Shown here piece after piece: positions 7,587 through 15,948 of a stretch of 17,319 bases of DNA. This stretch comes from Tissierellaceae bacterium (GTDB taxonomy: Bacteria > Bacillota > Clostridia > Tissierellales > Tissierellaceae). Where the stretch lies: NCBI GenBank assembly GCA_023229175.1, contig JALNZV010000036.1, forward strand, positions 1-17,319, read 5' to 3'. Each line of letters opens with the position of its first letter. The stretch's first letter is position 1. Position numbers and translations under genes: made by a program. The notes below the pieces were generated by a model that saw nothing but the letters and a program-made list of their open reading frames with translations, ran no database searches and was not told the origin of the DNA.

Positions 7587-8965
7587 TGGCTTATTGGAAT
7601 AAAATAAGTAATAGATTAAAACCCATTATTTCAGTAGTAGGAGACGGAATTAATACTGCTATTCCTTCCAGAGATATAAAAGATAGCCAGGCTTCAGACT
7701 TATTAAATGTAGATACTTATGACTACCCGGCATTGTCAACAAGAAGGACTGTAGTAAATGTTGGGGGGGTTCATAGTGGATTTTTATCTTTATTACACGC
7801 ATATAAAGGAAGTAATTTAATTAAGATTGTAGCAAATGAAGTTTTTGAATTTGTAACTTCATCTTGGTCTAAGAAAGCAACACTTCCCATAACTCCTAAT
7901 GTATTAGCTGATTGTACTAACTTTATGGATAATTTATATATTACTACAGGAACGGGTAATAAAATAATTAAAATAGATGAAAATTGGAGTGTAACTTCAT
8001 TAAGTAATAGTCCAAAAGCTAAATATATAACAACTCATTCTAATAGACTATACGCAGTATATGATAATATTTTACATTACTCAGGTCTTAGGGATGATAA
8101 TAATTGGGAGACTGTAGACGAGTCTGGTAAAATACAAATAAGTACTACCAATGGGGAGGACCTTACAGGGGTGACTACGTTTTCCGACCATGTTGTAATG
8201 TTTTCAAAAAATGGAGTTTATGAACTATACGGTACTGGACCTATTAATTATGCTCCAATTACATTATCAAACGACATAGGATGTGAAGCTAATAATACTA
8301 TAGTTGAGATAAAACAAAACTTAATATGGATGGCCTCAGATGGAGTATATATTTATAACGGGGGAACGACTCCTAAAAAAATGTCATGGGCAGTGGAAAA
8401 ATATTTTATAAATATAAATAAAGCTCATTTAGATAAATGCGTTGCAGGCACAGATGGTAGAAGATATTTCTTAGCTATTCCTTACGATAAATCAACTGTT
8501 GCTAACATAGTATTAGTATATGACGTTGAAATAGGAGAATGGTATGTGCATGATTATGAAACTACCATACTTCAATTCTTTAAATTTAAAGATGAGTTAT
8601 ATCTTGCAACATCTGATAGGATTCATAAATTGGATAATACCACAGAAGACTCATTAGAATGGTATTGGATATCTAAGCCATTCTCTGACGGGGAAACTTC
8701 TAGAAGGGTAAACTGGCACAAACTATATGCTATTATTGATTTGCCTGTGGGAAGTACTTTAGATGTATATTTATCTTTAGATGTTGAGGGAGAAGAATGG
8801 GAATTACTTGAAAGTATTACTCCTAGTGATAACTTAGTAAGACATAGACTAATTATACCATTAGGTATGGCTTATGACGTAGACTGGATTAGAATAAAAT
8901 TATCAGGTAAAGGTCCCTGTACAGTACATGAGATACAAAGGTATCTTAGAATTAAACCTTGGTAA
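7586..8965 (+). CDS. Tail hub / packaged-DNA stabilisation protein (P22 gp10-like)
   Basis: A protein of about 459 residues that resembles P22 gp10 in size (gp10 is roughly 470 residues), gene order and sequence style. The N-terminus contains GINTAIPSRDIKDSQASDLLNVD, cut here to the key pattern IPSRDIKDSQASDLLN, followed by a call for Arg and Gly near STRRTVVNVGG, as in gp10-type hub proteins. Repeated short beta units ending in aromatic or WxxD-like motifs through the middle (for example LIWMASDGVYIYNGG) fit a beta-propeller. In P22, gp10 plugs the portal and binds the tail needle. Start choice: the ATG at 7586 lies ten bases after AGGAGG (7570-7575), whereas the in-frame ATG at 7580 is only four bases away, so 7586 is preferred. 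It shares one base with the previous stop codon (TAATG). Confidence 0.8.
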   Translation: MAYWNKISNRLKPIISVVGDGINTAIPSRDIKDSQASDLLNVDTYDYPALSTRRTVVNVGGVHSGFLSLLHAYKGSNLIKIVANEVFEFVTSSWSKKATLPITPNVLADCTNFMDNLYITTGTGNKIIKIDENWSVTSLSNSPKAKYITTHSNRLYAVYDNILHYSGLRDDNNWETVDESGKIQISTTNGEDLTGVTTFSDHVVMFSKNGVYELYGTGPINYAPITLSNDIGCEANNTIVEIKQNLIWMASDGVYIYNGGTTPKKMSWAVEKYFININKAHLDKCVAGTDGRRYFLAIPYDKSTVANIVLVYDVEIGEWYVHDYETTILQFFKFKDELYLATSDRIHKLDNTTEDSLEWYWISKPFSDGETSRRVNWHKLYAIIDLPVGSTLDVYLSLDVEGEEWELLESITPSDNLVRHRLIIPLGMAYDVDWIRIKLSGKGPCTVHEIQRYLRIKPW

Positions 8966-8978
8966 AGAGGTGAAATAA

Positions 8979-9851
8979 TTGGCTAATGTAATATTACCCG
9001 GAGTCTATGAAGGAATGTCAAATGAAGAAATAGTTATAGTTGTAGGAAAAATGAAGAAGACTTTAGACTGGCTATTAAATAATTTAGATTTAACAAATAT
9101 GCCTGAAGTTGGTGGAGTAATAGAAGATATACAAGGAAATTATTCTGCAATATCTCAAACAGTAGATGAAATATCTTTATATGTTGGGGATATGACAGGA
9201 AGTGAAGCTGGAATAATTATTGCAGCAGGAGGGATAACTTCATATGTGTCTGAATTGTCAGGGGACTTTTCATTATTAGAACAAACTGTGGGGGGGATAT
9301 CTTCAACTGTATCAAGTTTGGATACAACTGTAGGACAACATACTTCGTCAATTAGTCAAATGGCTGGTGAAATTTCTTCCATAGTTAGTTTTACTGATGT
9401 TACAGGTAATCAAGTTGTGTCTAAAATTAATCAAACTGCAACCACTGTTGAAATATCAGCTTCAAGAATTGACTTAACAGGAATTACAACTATATATAGT
9501 GGTAATAAATCGTCTCAAGCAGTAATGGGAGGAACTTACGGAGACTTTACTTTAAAATATGGTAATAATATTTTCTTTAATATACATAATGATATTACAG
9601 GAATGACAATGAATAGTTATGGAACAAATGTATTGGCTTATGATGACGGATGGGAAGAAACCTGGCCTTTAGGAACTTGGGATTTTTATGATTGTGATGT
9701 ATTAGGATTAGATGTTGGGGTAGATATGAGATATATTGTTGAAAGTTATTACTATGCTAATAAATGCTATTTAGACTTAGATACAATTACTGATAGAATT
9801 GCAGTTAGAGACCGTTACGGAGATTTTATAGGTCATATAGATGTATACTAA
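8979..9851 (+). CDS. Tail fibre or tail-needle candidate
   Basis: This 290-residue protein begins with TTG at 8979, eight bases or so after AGAGGTGA. The only nearby ATG (8986) is out of frame. The N-terminal 45 residues are helical. From about residue 45 to 165 the protein has repeating Ile/Val and Ser/Thr/Gly positions, with units such as ISQTVDEISLYV, ISSTVSSLDTTV and ISQMAGEISSIV, suggesting a trimeric coiled coil or fibrous shaft. The segment NQTATTVEISASRIDLTG (151-168) is a pattern found in many phage tail fibre and baseplate proteins. The last 110 residues are rich in Tyr, Trp and Asp and probably form a globular tip. Its position right after the gp10-like hub matches the P22 tail needle (gp26). 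Whether it is a needle or a receptor-binding fibre cannot be settled here. Confidence 0.72.
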   Translation: MANVILPGVYEGMSNEEIVIVVGKMKKTLDWLLNNLDLTNMPEVGGVIEDIQGNYSAISQTVDEISLYVGDMTGSEAGIIIAAGGITSYVSELSGDFSLLEQTVGGISSTVSSLDTTVGQHTSSISQMAGEISSIVSFTDVTGNQVVSKINQTATTVEISASRIDLTGITTIYSGNKSSQAVMGGTYGDFTLKYGNNIFFNIHNDITGMTMNSYGTNVLAYDDGWEETWPLGTWDFYDCDVLGLDVGVDMRYIVESYYYANKCYLDLDTITDRIAVRDRYGDFIGHIDVY

Positions 9852-9866
9852 TAAGGGGGGTAAAGA

Positions 9867-10121
9867 ATGAATAAATTTATATTAAAAAGTCAAAGTACTC
9901 AGGTTAAAGGGAATAAACTTATTATTACGGAAGAAACAGAAACTAGTATTAGTTTACTAGAGATTCAAGAAAAACTTTTAGACATTGATAGACAAAAATC
10001 TCGACTAAGGGAACAAGGAAATTTATTAATAGAAAAATTTAATAAACTAACAGAAGAAGAAGATACTTTAAAAGATTATTTAGAACAAATAGATAATGAT
10101 GATTTTCCTATTATAAGGTAG
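9867..10121 (+). CDS. Small coiled-coil protein
   Basis: An 84-residue, highly charged protein. After a short beta-like N-terminus (KFILKSQSTQVKGNKLIITEE), residues about 28-76 show regular hydrophobic spacing and many Glu, Lys and Leu residues, predicting a coiled coil. The ribosome site is a G-rich AAGGGGGG. It lies immediately after the tail fibre candidate and its stop codon overlaps the ribosome site of the next small gene. Small coiled-coil proteins often follow fibre genes as chaperones or structural partners, but I do not recognise a family here. Confidence 0.75.
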   Translation: MNKFILKSQSTQVKGNKLIITEETETSISLLEIQEKLLDIDRQKSRLREQGNLLIEKFNKLTEEEDTLKDYLEQIDNDDFPIIR

Positions 10122-10130
10122 GTGAAGAAG

Positions 10131-10298
10131 ATGTTATTCAATATTAAAATAGAAGAACAAACTTTAAATAATTTAAAAGCATTTTTAACTAGAATTAATT
10201 TAACAGGGAAAGAAGTTCCGGCATTTAATGAGATATTGGCTTCAGTGTATAACGCTATCCCTGTAGAGGGAGGAAAGGAGGTAAAAAATAATGGCTAA
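10131..10298 (+). CDS. Small 55-residue phage protein
   Basis: A short open reading frame below common length cut-offs. It has a clear AGGTGAAGAAG ribosome region and its start is ten bases after the previous stop codon. The product is helical and amphipathic: EEQTLNNLKAFLTRINLTG followed by KEVPAFNEILASVYNAIP. The pattern of a helix ending NLKAFLxR, a turn with TGKEVPAF, and a second helix is one I recall from short proteins beside tail or lysis genes of Gram-positive phages, with no known function. It overlaps the next start by eight bases, and the next gene's AAGGAGGT site lies inside it, so the two are coupled. Coding is likely because it fills an otherwise empty gap exactly. Confidence 0.72.
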   Translation: MLFNIKIEEQTLNNLKAFLTRINLTGKEVPAFNEILASVYNAIPVEGGKEVKNNG

Positions 10299-11892
10299 TC
10301 CTTATTACAATAAAACATATGAAGACCTTCAGCAATTACCCTATCAGGAAAGACTTCCGTATTATGCAAATAATCCAGGATATTATGATAGGGAAATGCA
10401 AAGAATTGAAAGTGTATTAGCTCAAAATCCTGACCATCTAGCTGGCTATAGGTGGAAGGACCAGGTTAAGGCAGCTCGAGATGCTGTAACAGCTAAGTAT
10501 AATCAATATGATTTAACTAAACCCCCTGAGTCTACTCTAACTACAATAGAACCTACTTATACTAATGAAATTGCTGAAATACTTCAACAAATTAGAGACA
10601 TAGCTGCAACACCACAGGCTCCTATTGACGTAACTCAAGAAGCATTAATGGAGCAAAATGTAAGTAAGGGTCAAAGACAAGCTAATGAAATTGCTGAAAT
10701 ACTTCAACAAATTAGAGACATAGCTGCAACACCACAGGCTCCTATTGACGTAACTCAAGACCCTAGGTATAGAGCTCAACAAGCATTAATGAAGCAAAAT
10801 GTAAGTAAGGGTCAAAGACAAGCTATGGAACTAATGAATGAACGAGGACTATTAATGTCAGATATGACAACAGACCGAATGGGACAGATTAAACAAGAAG
10901 CTATGACAGGACTTAATGCTCTAGTACCAGCATTATATGAAGCAATTACTAATGAAAGATATATGGAAAATCAAGCTCAAATGCAAAACTTAGTTTCATT
11001 ACTAACTGGATATCAATATGAAGACCAAAGAGATATACAGAATCGTATGGCTCAAAATCAATTAAGTCTACAGGAAAGACAAATAATGTTTGAAGAGGCT
11101 CGTAGTATGAGAGATTATAATTTAATGGTAGATACTACTATATTTAATCAAGATTTAGCTGAAAGAAGCCAAGCATTCCATGAGCAGAGTGAAATACTAA
11201 CTAATGCTATGAATAAAGTTAATACTTTAGGATATGTGGCAGACCAAGCTACAGCAGATTTACTAGGTGTTCCTGTGGGAACATTATCTCATGCGACTAG
11301 GGAAGCTGCAGCTAATAGACAAATGCAATTAAAAATTGCTAATATGACAGTAGCTTCACAAGAACGAGCGGAAAAGTCTCAGAACATAAATCAATTATTA
11401 GCTATATGGCAAACATCTGGGGTCGCTCCTCCAGGATTGGAGAACTTTGGAATTCAGCCGGGACAGTCACTACATCAGACTCCTATAGACGAGCTTCAAA
11501 ATATATTAGCTTTAGGGGAGATTGCTGAACAAAATAAAGAATCAGCTAAAGAATTAGCTATACCGGATATACAATCTCAATTTGGAACAGATAAAATAAC
11601 AGCAGGAGCAATATATACGATATGGGAAAACCCCACAAAAGACTCAGCAATGGCTGATTATAGTGCTACACTAAAAGACATGAAAAAGGACGGAATAAAA
11701 ACTAAGTTGGTATTAGATGCTATAGATTTTAAATGGGATATGGAGCAAGGATTAGATTCGGGAAGAAGCTATCAACAATATTTAGATACTGTAAAACCTA
11801 AAAGTACAATATTTTCCCCATCTACTTATACTCAATATTCCCCGGGTGTAAAAGAGTTACAAGAAATGATAGGGAACTTTAGAAAAAGATAA
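10291..11892 (+). CDS. Candidate internal virion / ejection protein, Gln-rich
   Basis: A 533-residue, helical protein rich in Gln, Ala, Met, Glu and Asn, with long stretches of likely coiled coil (for example around IQNRMAQNQLSLQERQIMF and the preceding ENQAQMQNLVSL). There is no signal peptide, membrane segment or enzyme motif. It lies between the tail module and the 1100-residue protein, the same slot that the ejection proteins gp7, gp20 and gp16 hold in P22, and P22 gp20 is also Gln-rich and helical. It contains a tandem duplication near residues 91-178. The ribosome site AAGGAGGT at 10275-10282 is ideal. The function is inferred from composition and position. A chaperone or a minor tail component is the main alternative. 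Confidence 0.7.
   Translation: MANPYYNKTYEDLQQLPYQERLPYYANNPGYYDREMQRIESVLAQNPDHLAGYRWKDQVKAARDAVTAKYNQYDLTKPPESTLTTIEPTYTNEIAEILQQIRDIAATPQAPIDVTQEALMEQNVSKGQRQANEIAEILQQIRDIAATPQAPIDVTQDPRYRAQQALMKQNVSKGQRQAMELMNERGLLMSDMTTDRMGQIKQEAMTGLNALVPALYEAITNERYMENQAQMQNLVSLLTGYQYEDQRDIQNRMAQNQLSLQERQIMFEEARSMRDYNLMVDTTIFNQDLAERSQAFHEQSEILTNAMNKVNTLGYVADQATADLLGVPVGTLSHATREAAANRQMQLKIANMTVASQERAEKSQNINQLLAIWQTSGVAPPGLENFGIQPGQSLHQTPIDELQNILALGEIAEQNKESAKELAIPDIQSQFGTDKITAGAIYTIWENPTKDSAMADYSATLKDMKKDGIKTKLVLDAIDFKWDMEQGLDSGRSYQQYLDTVKPKSTIFSPSTYTQYSPGVKELQEMIGNFRKR
10562..10824 (+). repeat. Tandem in-frame duplication within the 533-residue gene
   Basis: Two adjoining copies lie head to tail: 10562-10683 (122 bases) and 10682-10824 (143 bases). 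The first 79 bases of each are identical. Copy two then holds 21 extra bases, coding for PRYRAQQ or a near-equivalent, after which 43 bases match again with one difference, changing Glu to Lys. Both keep the reading frame. In protein terms, NEIAEILQQIRDIAATPQ onward is repeated, ending in SKGQRQA both times. The near identity suggests a recent duplication followed by a 21-base deletion in copy one. Confidence 0.95.
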
Positions 11893-11904
11893 GGAGGGAA
11901 ATCA

Positions 11905-14900
11905 ATGAGTCTTGTTGAAATGTATCAAAAAAGAAAACAGTCTGATATATCAGGAGTGTCAAAATTGCCCTCCACAACTTTACCTAAGATTGGACTATCA
12001 GGATTATATAATGTATCGTCTATATCTGACGATAGAGCAGATAGTCTTGATAAAACATTAAGACAAACTGAAAATATTAAAACAAGATTAAGTGCAATAG
12101 GGTATGAAGATAAAATTGAAAAACCTTCTAAATTAAATATTTCTAATATATTAAAGATGATAGCCAGGCCGGGATATGCTGCTAGTGGATTTATAAGAGA
12201 ATTTACTGACCCTAGGTCCGGGATGACTCCAGATAAATTTGACCCATTACAAGCATTTTGGAGGGGACTAACTGGAGAAGAGGAATCTCGAGGAGCAGAT
12301 ATAATGCAAGACATTGGAGTTGAAAATGAAAAATTAGCTGCAGTTTTGGGATTTGCCTTAGATGTAGTTAACCCTTTAGATATTTTAAATTGGGTTAGTT
12401 TTGGAGTAAGTAAAGCAGTTACAACTAAAGGATTAAAAGGTTTACCAGCTTTAGAGAAAGCCTTCGGACAACAAGCTGCTTCTACTATTTACACAGCATT
12501 AGGGGAGGGTGCTGAAAATATCGGAGCAAGTACTGTGGGAGATTTATCTAAGAAAATTATACAAACTATTGGAAAAGATAAGGTATTTAGTTCAGATAAG
12601 CTAGCTGAAATTATGACAAAGGGAATGCTAGAAACCCACAGCACCTTATCGACCAAAATCCCTTATAAGGAAATAAAGAGATTAGCTGTAGGATTTGAAA
12701 CTCCTTTGACATTTGGAAAACGAAAAACTATATCAGAGGCAGTAGATATTCCTGGAAGTGAATTAATTACAGGAGCAGTAAAAAAGACCGGGGACATAAT
12801 TAAAGGTACTCGAGTTGGGGATAGATTAGGCAAAATGTTTTCAACTAAATATACTCCGGCTGAAGTTCCGGATTCTGTTATACTAAAGAAAATACAAGAA
12901 CAAGGAGTAAAAGCCACTGAAAGAGTAGGAGATTATGAAAGAGCTGTAAGAACAGCATTACCCAAACAAGAAGCAATAAAAACAGTTGTACCTGAAGTAA
13001 TTGACAATTCAATAGAAATAGCACCCCAGGTAAATAACGCAGTTCAACGAGTAGTTGAAATGACTGAAGTTGAGGGAGCTCAAGTTTACCAAGAATTTAG
13101 AAAAGGTATTACAAAGTTATTCGAAAAGACCCCTAGAGCTGAGGAGGACTTTTTAAAACAGGTTCAAGTTTTATTCTCTGGAACTACTAGGGATGAACGT
13201 CAGTTAGTTTTAGACTATGTGTTAAATCCAACTTCTATCTCATTACCAGACAAATTACAGCCTGTGGCAGATGGGTTTATTTCTTGGAGGGACTCTATTG
13301 TTAAGATGTACAAGGAAATGGGAATTCCTATTCATGAGTTAGAAAATTATGTTCCTTTTATTCCTACAAGATCTTTAAAACCTCATGAAAAAGCAGGATT
13401 AAGGTCTATTTTCGGTACAGCTGAAACTATGAGAGTAGATGAAGCTGCTGATGATATCTTTGAGATGATGAGTGTCATTGACCCTAACTTAATTGAAAGA
13501 ACTACGCAAGCTCTAGACCCCCGAGATGTTAATGTGGCACTAAAGAAGCCGTGGTTATCCGAAGACCCTGCTCATATGATGATGGTAAGAGGAACACGAG
13601 CAATTAAGGCTCAGGAGGCATCTGGATTTATACAAGGATTTTTAGACCAATACGGATTGACTCCTGCTGATTTAGCTAAACTTAAGGATAGACCTAAAGG
13701 TTATATGTTATATGAAAATGTAGTAGATGCTACAGGAGCAAGAATGTTAAAAAAGGTTACAGGGGTATCCTCTAAGAATGTAGATAAAATAGTATCTATC
13801 CCTGAGGAATTTGCAGAAGTATTTAACGATTATATGAATCTATTCTTTAATCAAGACTCTAGAAATGCAGTCACAAAATTATTTGATAAAGCCACAGGGG
13901 TATGGAAGAAATTTGCTTACTTATATAATCCCGGACATATACCTCGAGATACTACCGGTAACCTGTGGCAAGGGTATTTAATGGGAATGAGGAATCCTAA
14001 ATATTATCAATACTCAGCAGATTCCATGAAATATGTCTCAGAGGTCTCCAAACAATTAGAACCATTTTTAAAAGATGTTGATGTATCTAAAATAGATAAT
14101 GTAATTAATATATATAAAAAGGCTGTAGAAAAAGGCGAAATTGTACCGAAGATACTAGAAATTGGAGGAAAACAAATTGACATATTTGAGGCCTTCCAAA
14201 AGGCTAATGAATATGGGGTATTAAATACATTTATGGCACGGGCTGAAACCCCTAGGGCGATAAAAGAGGCTTTGGATATTGCTCAAGGTCAAAATATTTT
14301 ACAATCTACGGTGAGTGCATACGAACAAACGATGAGAAAATGGACTGAAAATTCTAATAATTGGGCTAGGTTTGCAGGATATCTACATCAACTAGAGGAA
14401 GGGAAATCTTTTGTAAGCGCTGCTGCACAGGTTAAAAAATTCTACTTTGACTATTTTGATTTAACCCCTTTTGAAAGAAAAGTAATGAGAAGATTAGTTC
14501 CATTTTATACATGGACTAGAAAAAATATTCCAATGGAATTAGAAGCATTATTTACTAGACCTAAGGATTTTGCGAATGTTCAAAGAGCAATAGATGCAAT
14601 AGAAGGCATTGGGGGAGAAAAAGAAGAAATGCCAGATTGGGCTCAACGTGTAGGACTGGTTAAACTAGGGGACACTGGAAAATATATTAATCCTAATTTG
14701 CCTTATCAGGATTTAGGTAGATTGCCTGTGGATAAAAAGAATATAGCCAATTTACTTGCTTCATTAAATCCCCTAATTCGAGGTCCTATAGAATATGCGA
14801 CTAATGTGGAATGGTATAGCGGAAAACCCATTGAGCGATATGCTGGGGAAGAGCAGGATATGCCTTTTATAGGGGCATTAATGAGATTATTAGGAGCAGA

Positions 14901-15207
14901 GGATGTACCACAGGTTCAACGAAGAGGACTTGGATATTTATTAAATCAGCTACCCATGCTTAGGAATATTGATACAGTACTTAATCCTGAGAATACTCGT
15001 CAAATGTCTAGGCTTGGTTCTATGGTGGGATTACCTAGTCACTTTGATGAAGAGCAATTAAGAAGGAGTGAGGTTTATGAGGAGAATCGTAGGTTAAATG
15101 AATTGATACGATTATTAAAAGACAAAGGAATAGACGTTCCGGAATTAGCAGATTTAGAAGAAAACCAAAGAAAAAGATTACTAAGGCAATTAGGCATTAG
15201 GATATAG
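11905..15207 (+). CDS. Large 1100-residue internal virion / ejection protein candidate
   Basis: The largest protein of the window, and mostly helical. I see no catalytic motif. Residues 143-172 form a hydrophobic, amphipathic stretch (LAAVLGFALDVVNPLDILNW) that might touch a membrane. Recognisable segments are NYVPFIPTRS (481-490), YNPGHIPRDTTGNLWQG (674-690), LVPFYTWTRKNIPMELE (864-880) and SLNPLIRGPIEYATN (953-967). Segments of this style recur in very large phage virion proteins and so-called polyvalent proteins; this resemblance is from memory and unverified. The C-terminus (about 1045-1100) is charged and helical. It follows the Gln-rich protein and precedes the lysis genes, where podoviruses carry DNA-ejection proteins. 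A tape-measure role is less likely because there are no tail-tube genes. An AAGGAGGG site precedes the start. Confidence 0.72.
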   Translation: MSLVEMYQKRKQSDISGVSKLPSTTLPKIGLSGLYNVSSISDDRADSLDKTLRQTENIKTRLSAIGYEDKIEKPSKLNISNILKMIARPGYAASGFIREFTDPRSGMTPDKFDPLQAFWRGLTGEEESRGADIMQDIGVENEKLAAVLGFALDVVNPLDILNWVSFGVSKAVTTKGLKGLPALEKAFGQQAASTIYTALGEGAENIGASTVGDLSKKIIQTIGKDKVFSSDKLAEIMTKGMLETHSTLSTKIPYKEIKRLAVGFETPLTFGKRKTISEAVDIPGSELITGAVKKTGDIIKGTRVGDRLGKMFSTKYTPAEVPDSVILKKIQEQGVKATERVGDYERAVRTALPKQEAIKTVVPEVIDNSIEIAPQVNNAVQRVVEMTEVEGAQVYQEFRKGITKLFEKTPRAEEDFLKQVQVLFSGTTRDERQLVLDYVLNPTSISLPDKLQPVADGFISWRDSIVKMYKEMGIPIHELENYVPFIPTRSLKPHEKAGLRSIFGTAETMRVDEAADDIFEMMSVIDPNLIERTTQALDPRDVNVALKKPWLSEDPAHMMMVRGTRAIKAQEASGFIQGFLDQYGLTPADLAKLKDRPKGYMLYENVVDATGARMLKKVTGVSSKNVDKIVSIPEEFAEVFNDYMNLFFNQDSRNAVTKLFDKATGVWKKFAYLYNPGHIPRDTTGNLWQGYLMGMRNPKYYQYSADSMKYVSEVSKQLEPFLKDVDVSKIDNVINIYKKAVEKGEIVPKILEIGGKQIDIFEAFQKANEYGVLNTFMARAETPRAIKEALDIAQGQNILQSTVSAYEQTMRKWTENSNNWARFAGYLHQLEEGKSFVSAAAQVKKFYFDYFDLTPFERKVMRRLVPFYTWTRKNIPMELEALFTRPKDFANVQRAIDAIEGIGGEKEEMPDWAQRVGLVKLGDTGKYINPNLPYQDLGRLPVDKKNIANLLASLNPLIRGPIEYATNVEWYSGKPIERYAGEEQDMPFIGALMRLLGAEDVPQVQRRGLGYLLNQLPMLRNIDTVLNPENTRQMSRLGSMVGLPSHFDEEQLRRSEVYEENRRLNELIRLLKDKGIDVPELADLEENQRKRLLRQLGIRI

Positions 15208-15219
15208 AAGGAGGTTCAT

Positions 15220-15528
15220 ATGGTAAACGAAGCTCAATACTCTGATATGTTGAGGAGGATTCAAGACATGGAAACTAGAATTAATAATCTAGAAAAAGAA
15301 ATGAATAATCAGGCTATAGCTGACGCTAAGATTATTACTAGTTTTGAATCTATTAAAGAGGAATTTGACCGACTAAGAGAAGATGTGTTATGTACTATTA
15401 AGGGTCATACAGATAATATTTGGAAACTTATCCATAGAGGGATATATGCTATAGGATTTTTAATTTTAGTAATCCTAGCCTTAGTAGGAATTAAAATAGG
15501 TCCTGAGCTTATAAATATATTAAAATAA
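15220..15528 (+). CDS. XhlA-like membrane-associated lysis protein
   Basis: A 102-residue protein with the layout of the XhlA (haemolysin XhlA) family: a charged, helical N-terminal part with coiled-coil spacing (IQDMETRINNLEKEM and ESIKEEFDRLREDV), then a single membrane segment near residues 74-92 (IYAIGFLILVILALVG), and a short tail. In Bacillus prophage PBSX, XhlA works beside the holin XhlB to cause lysis with an endolysin. The holin-like gene follows after 13 bases. The ribosome site AAGGAGGTT is strong. Layout and context give the assignment; sequence identity to true XhlA was not tested, and a generic membrane-anchored coiled-coil protein remains possible. Confidence 0.75.
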   Translation: MVNEAQYSDMLRRIQDMETRINNLEKEMNNQAIADAKIITSFESIKEEFDRLREDVLCTIKGHTDNIWKLIHRGIYAIGFLILVILALVGIKIGPELINILK

Positions 15529-15541
15529 GGAGGTAAATTAC

Positions 15542-15811
15542 ATGGCGGGAATTACTGCAATAATTATATTGGCAATTCAAGTAGAGGCTGTTTGGGAAAC
15601 TATTAAAATGATATGGGAAAATGGAAAAGTTAATATTGATAAAGTCGGAGCATTAGCAATAGGTTTACTAATCGCAGTTGGCGCTGACCTTCAACTTAAC
15701 TTATACTTAGATGTTCATATAGTAGTACCTTATCTTGATACTATTTTAACCGGAATACTTATTTCTCGTGGAAGTAATTATATCCATGATTTAATGTCAA
15801 AACTATCATAA
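15542..15811 (+). CDS. Holin-like membrane protein
   Basis: An 89-residue protein with hydrophobic segments at about residues 3-12, 34-50 and 60-75 and a short charged end, as expected of a phage holin with two or three membrane passes. The N-terminal IQVEAVWETIKMIWENGK and the C-terminal TGILISRGSNYIHDLM look like a holin-type family that I have seen in low-GC Gram-positive phages, with no experimental proof known to me. Its ribosome site overlaps the previous stop codon (TAAGGAGG). It is the last gene of the plus-strand block, just before the bidirectional terminator. Function would be timed permeabilisation of the cell membrane, releasing or activating an endolysin. Confidence 0.78.
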   Translation: MAGITAIIILAIQVEAVWETIKMIWENGKVNIDKVGALAIGLLIAVGADLQLNLYLDVHIVVPYLDTILTGILISRGSNYIHDLMSKLS

Positions 15812-15882
15812 ACTGAGCGAAAATTTGATACATTTTAGAAACTTTAATATGTCATGAATGTGATTATATGTTGAAAAAACAA

Positions 15883-15917
15883 AGAAAAAGAACCCCATTA
15901 ATTAGGGTTCTTTTTCT
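15883..15917. terminator. Bidirectional intrinsic terminator between convergent blocks
   Basis: A 13-base perfect stem pairs 15883-15895 (AGAAAAAGAACCC) with 15905-15917 (GGGTTCTTTTTCT), closing a nine-base loop. The plus strand ends in a T run and the minus strand likewise, so it can stop transcription from both the holin side and the 142-residue gene side. It sits between the stop codons of the two convergent blocks. Confidence 0.92.
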
Positions 15918-15948
15918 ATTTTAAAAGGGGTAACATTGACCAAACAAT

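Noticed and set aside
11925..12314. Minus-strand open frame of 129 codons
   Set aside because: It lies opposite the 1100-residue gene, lacks a ribosome site and has composition of an antisense shadow.
12663..12917. Minus-strand open frame of 84 codons
   Set aside because: Opposite the same large gene; no ribosome site and no protein-like features.
15812..15882. Possible tiny genes or attachment site in the gap after the holin
   Set aside because: Only frames of up to 13 codons without ribosome sites; no tRNA-like or att-like repeat seen.
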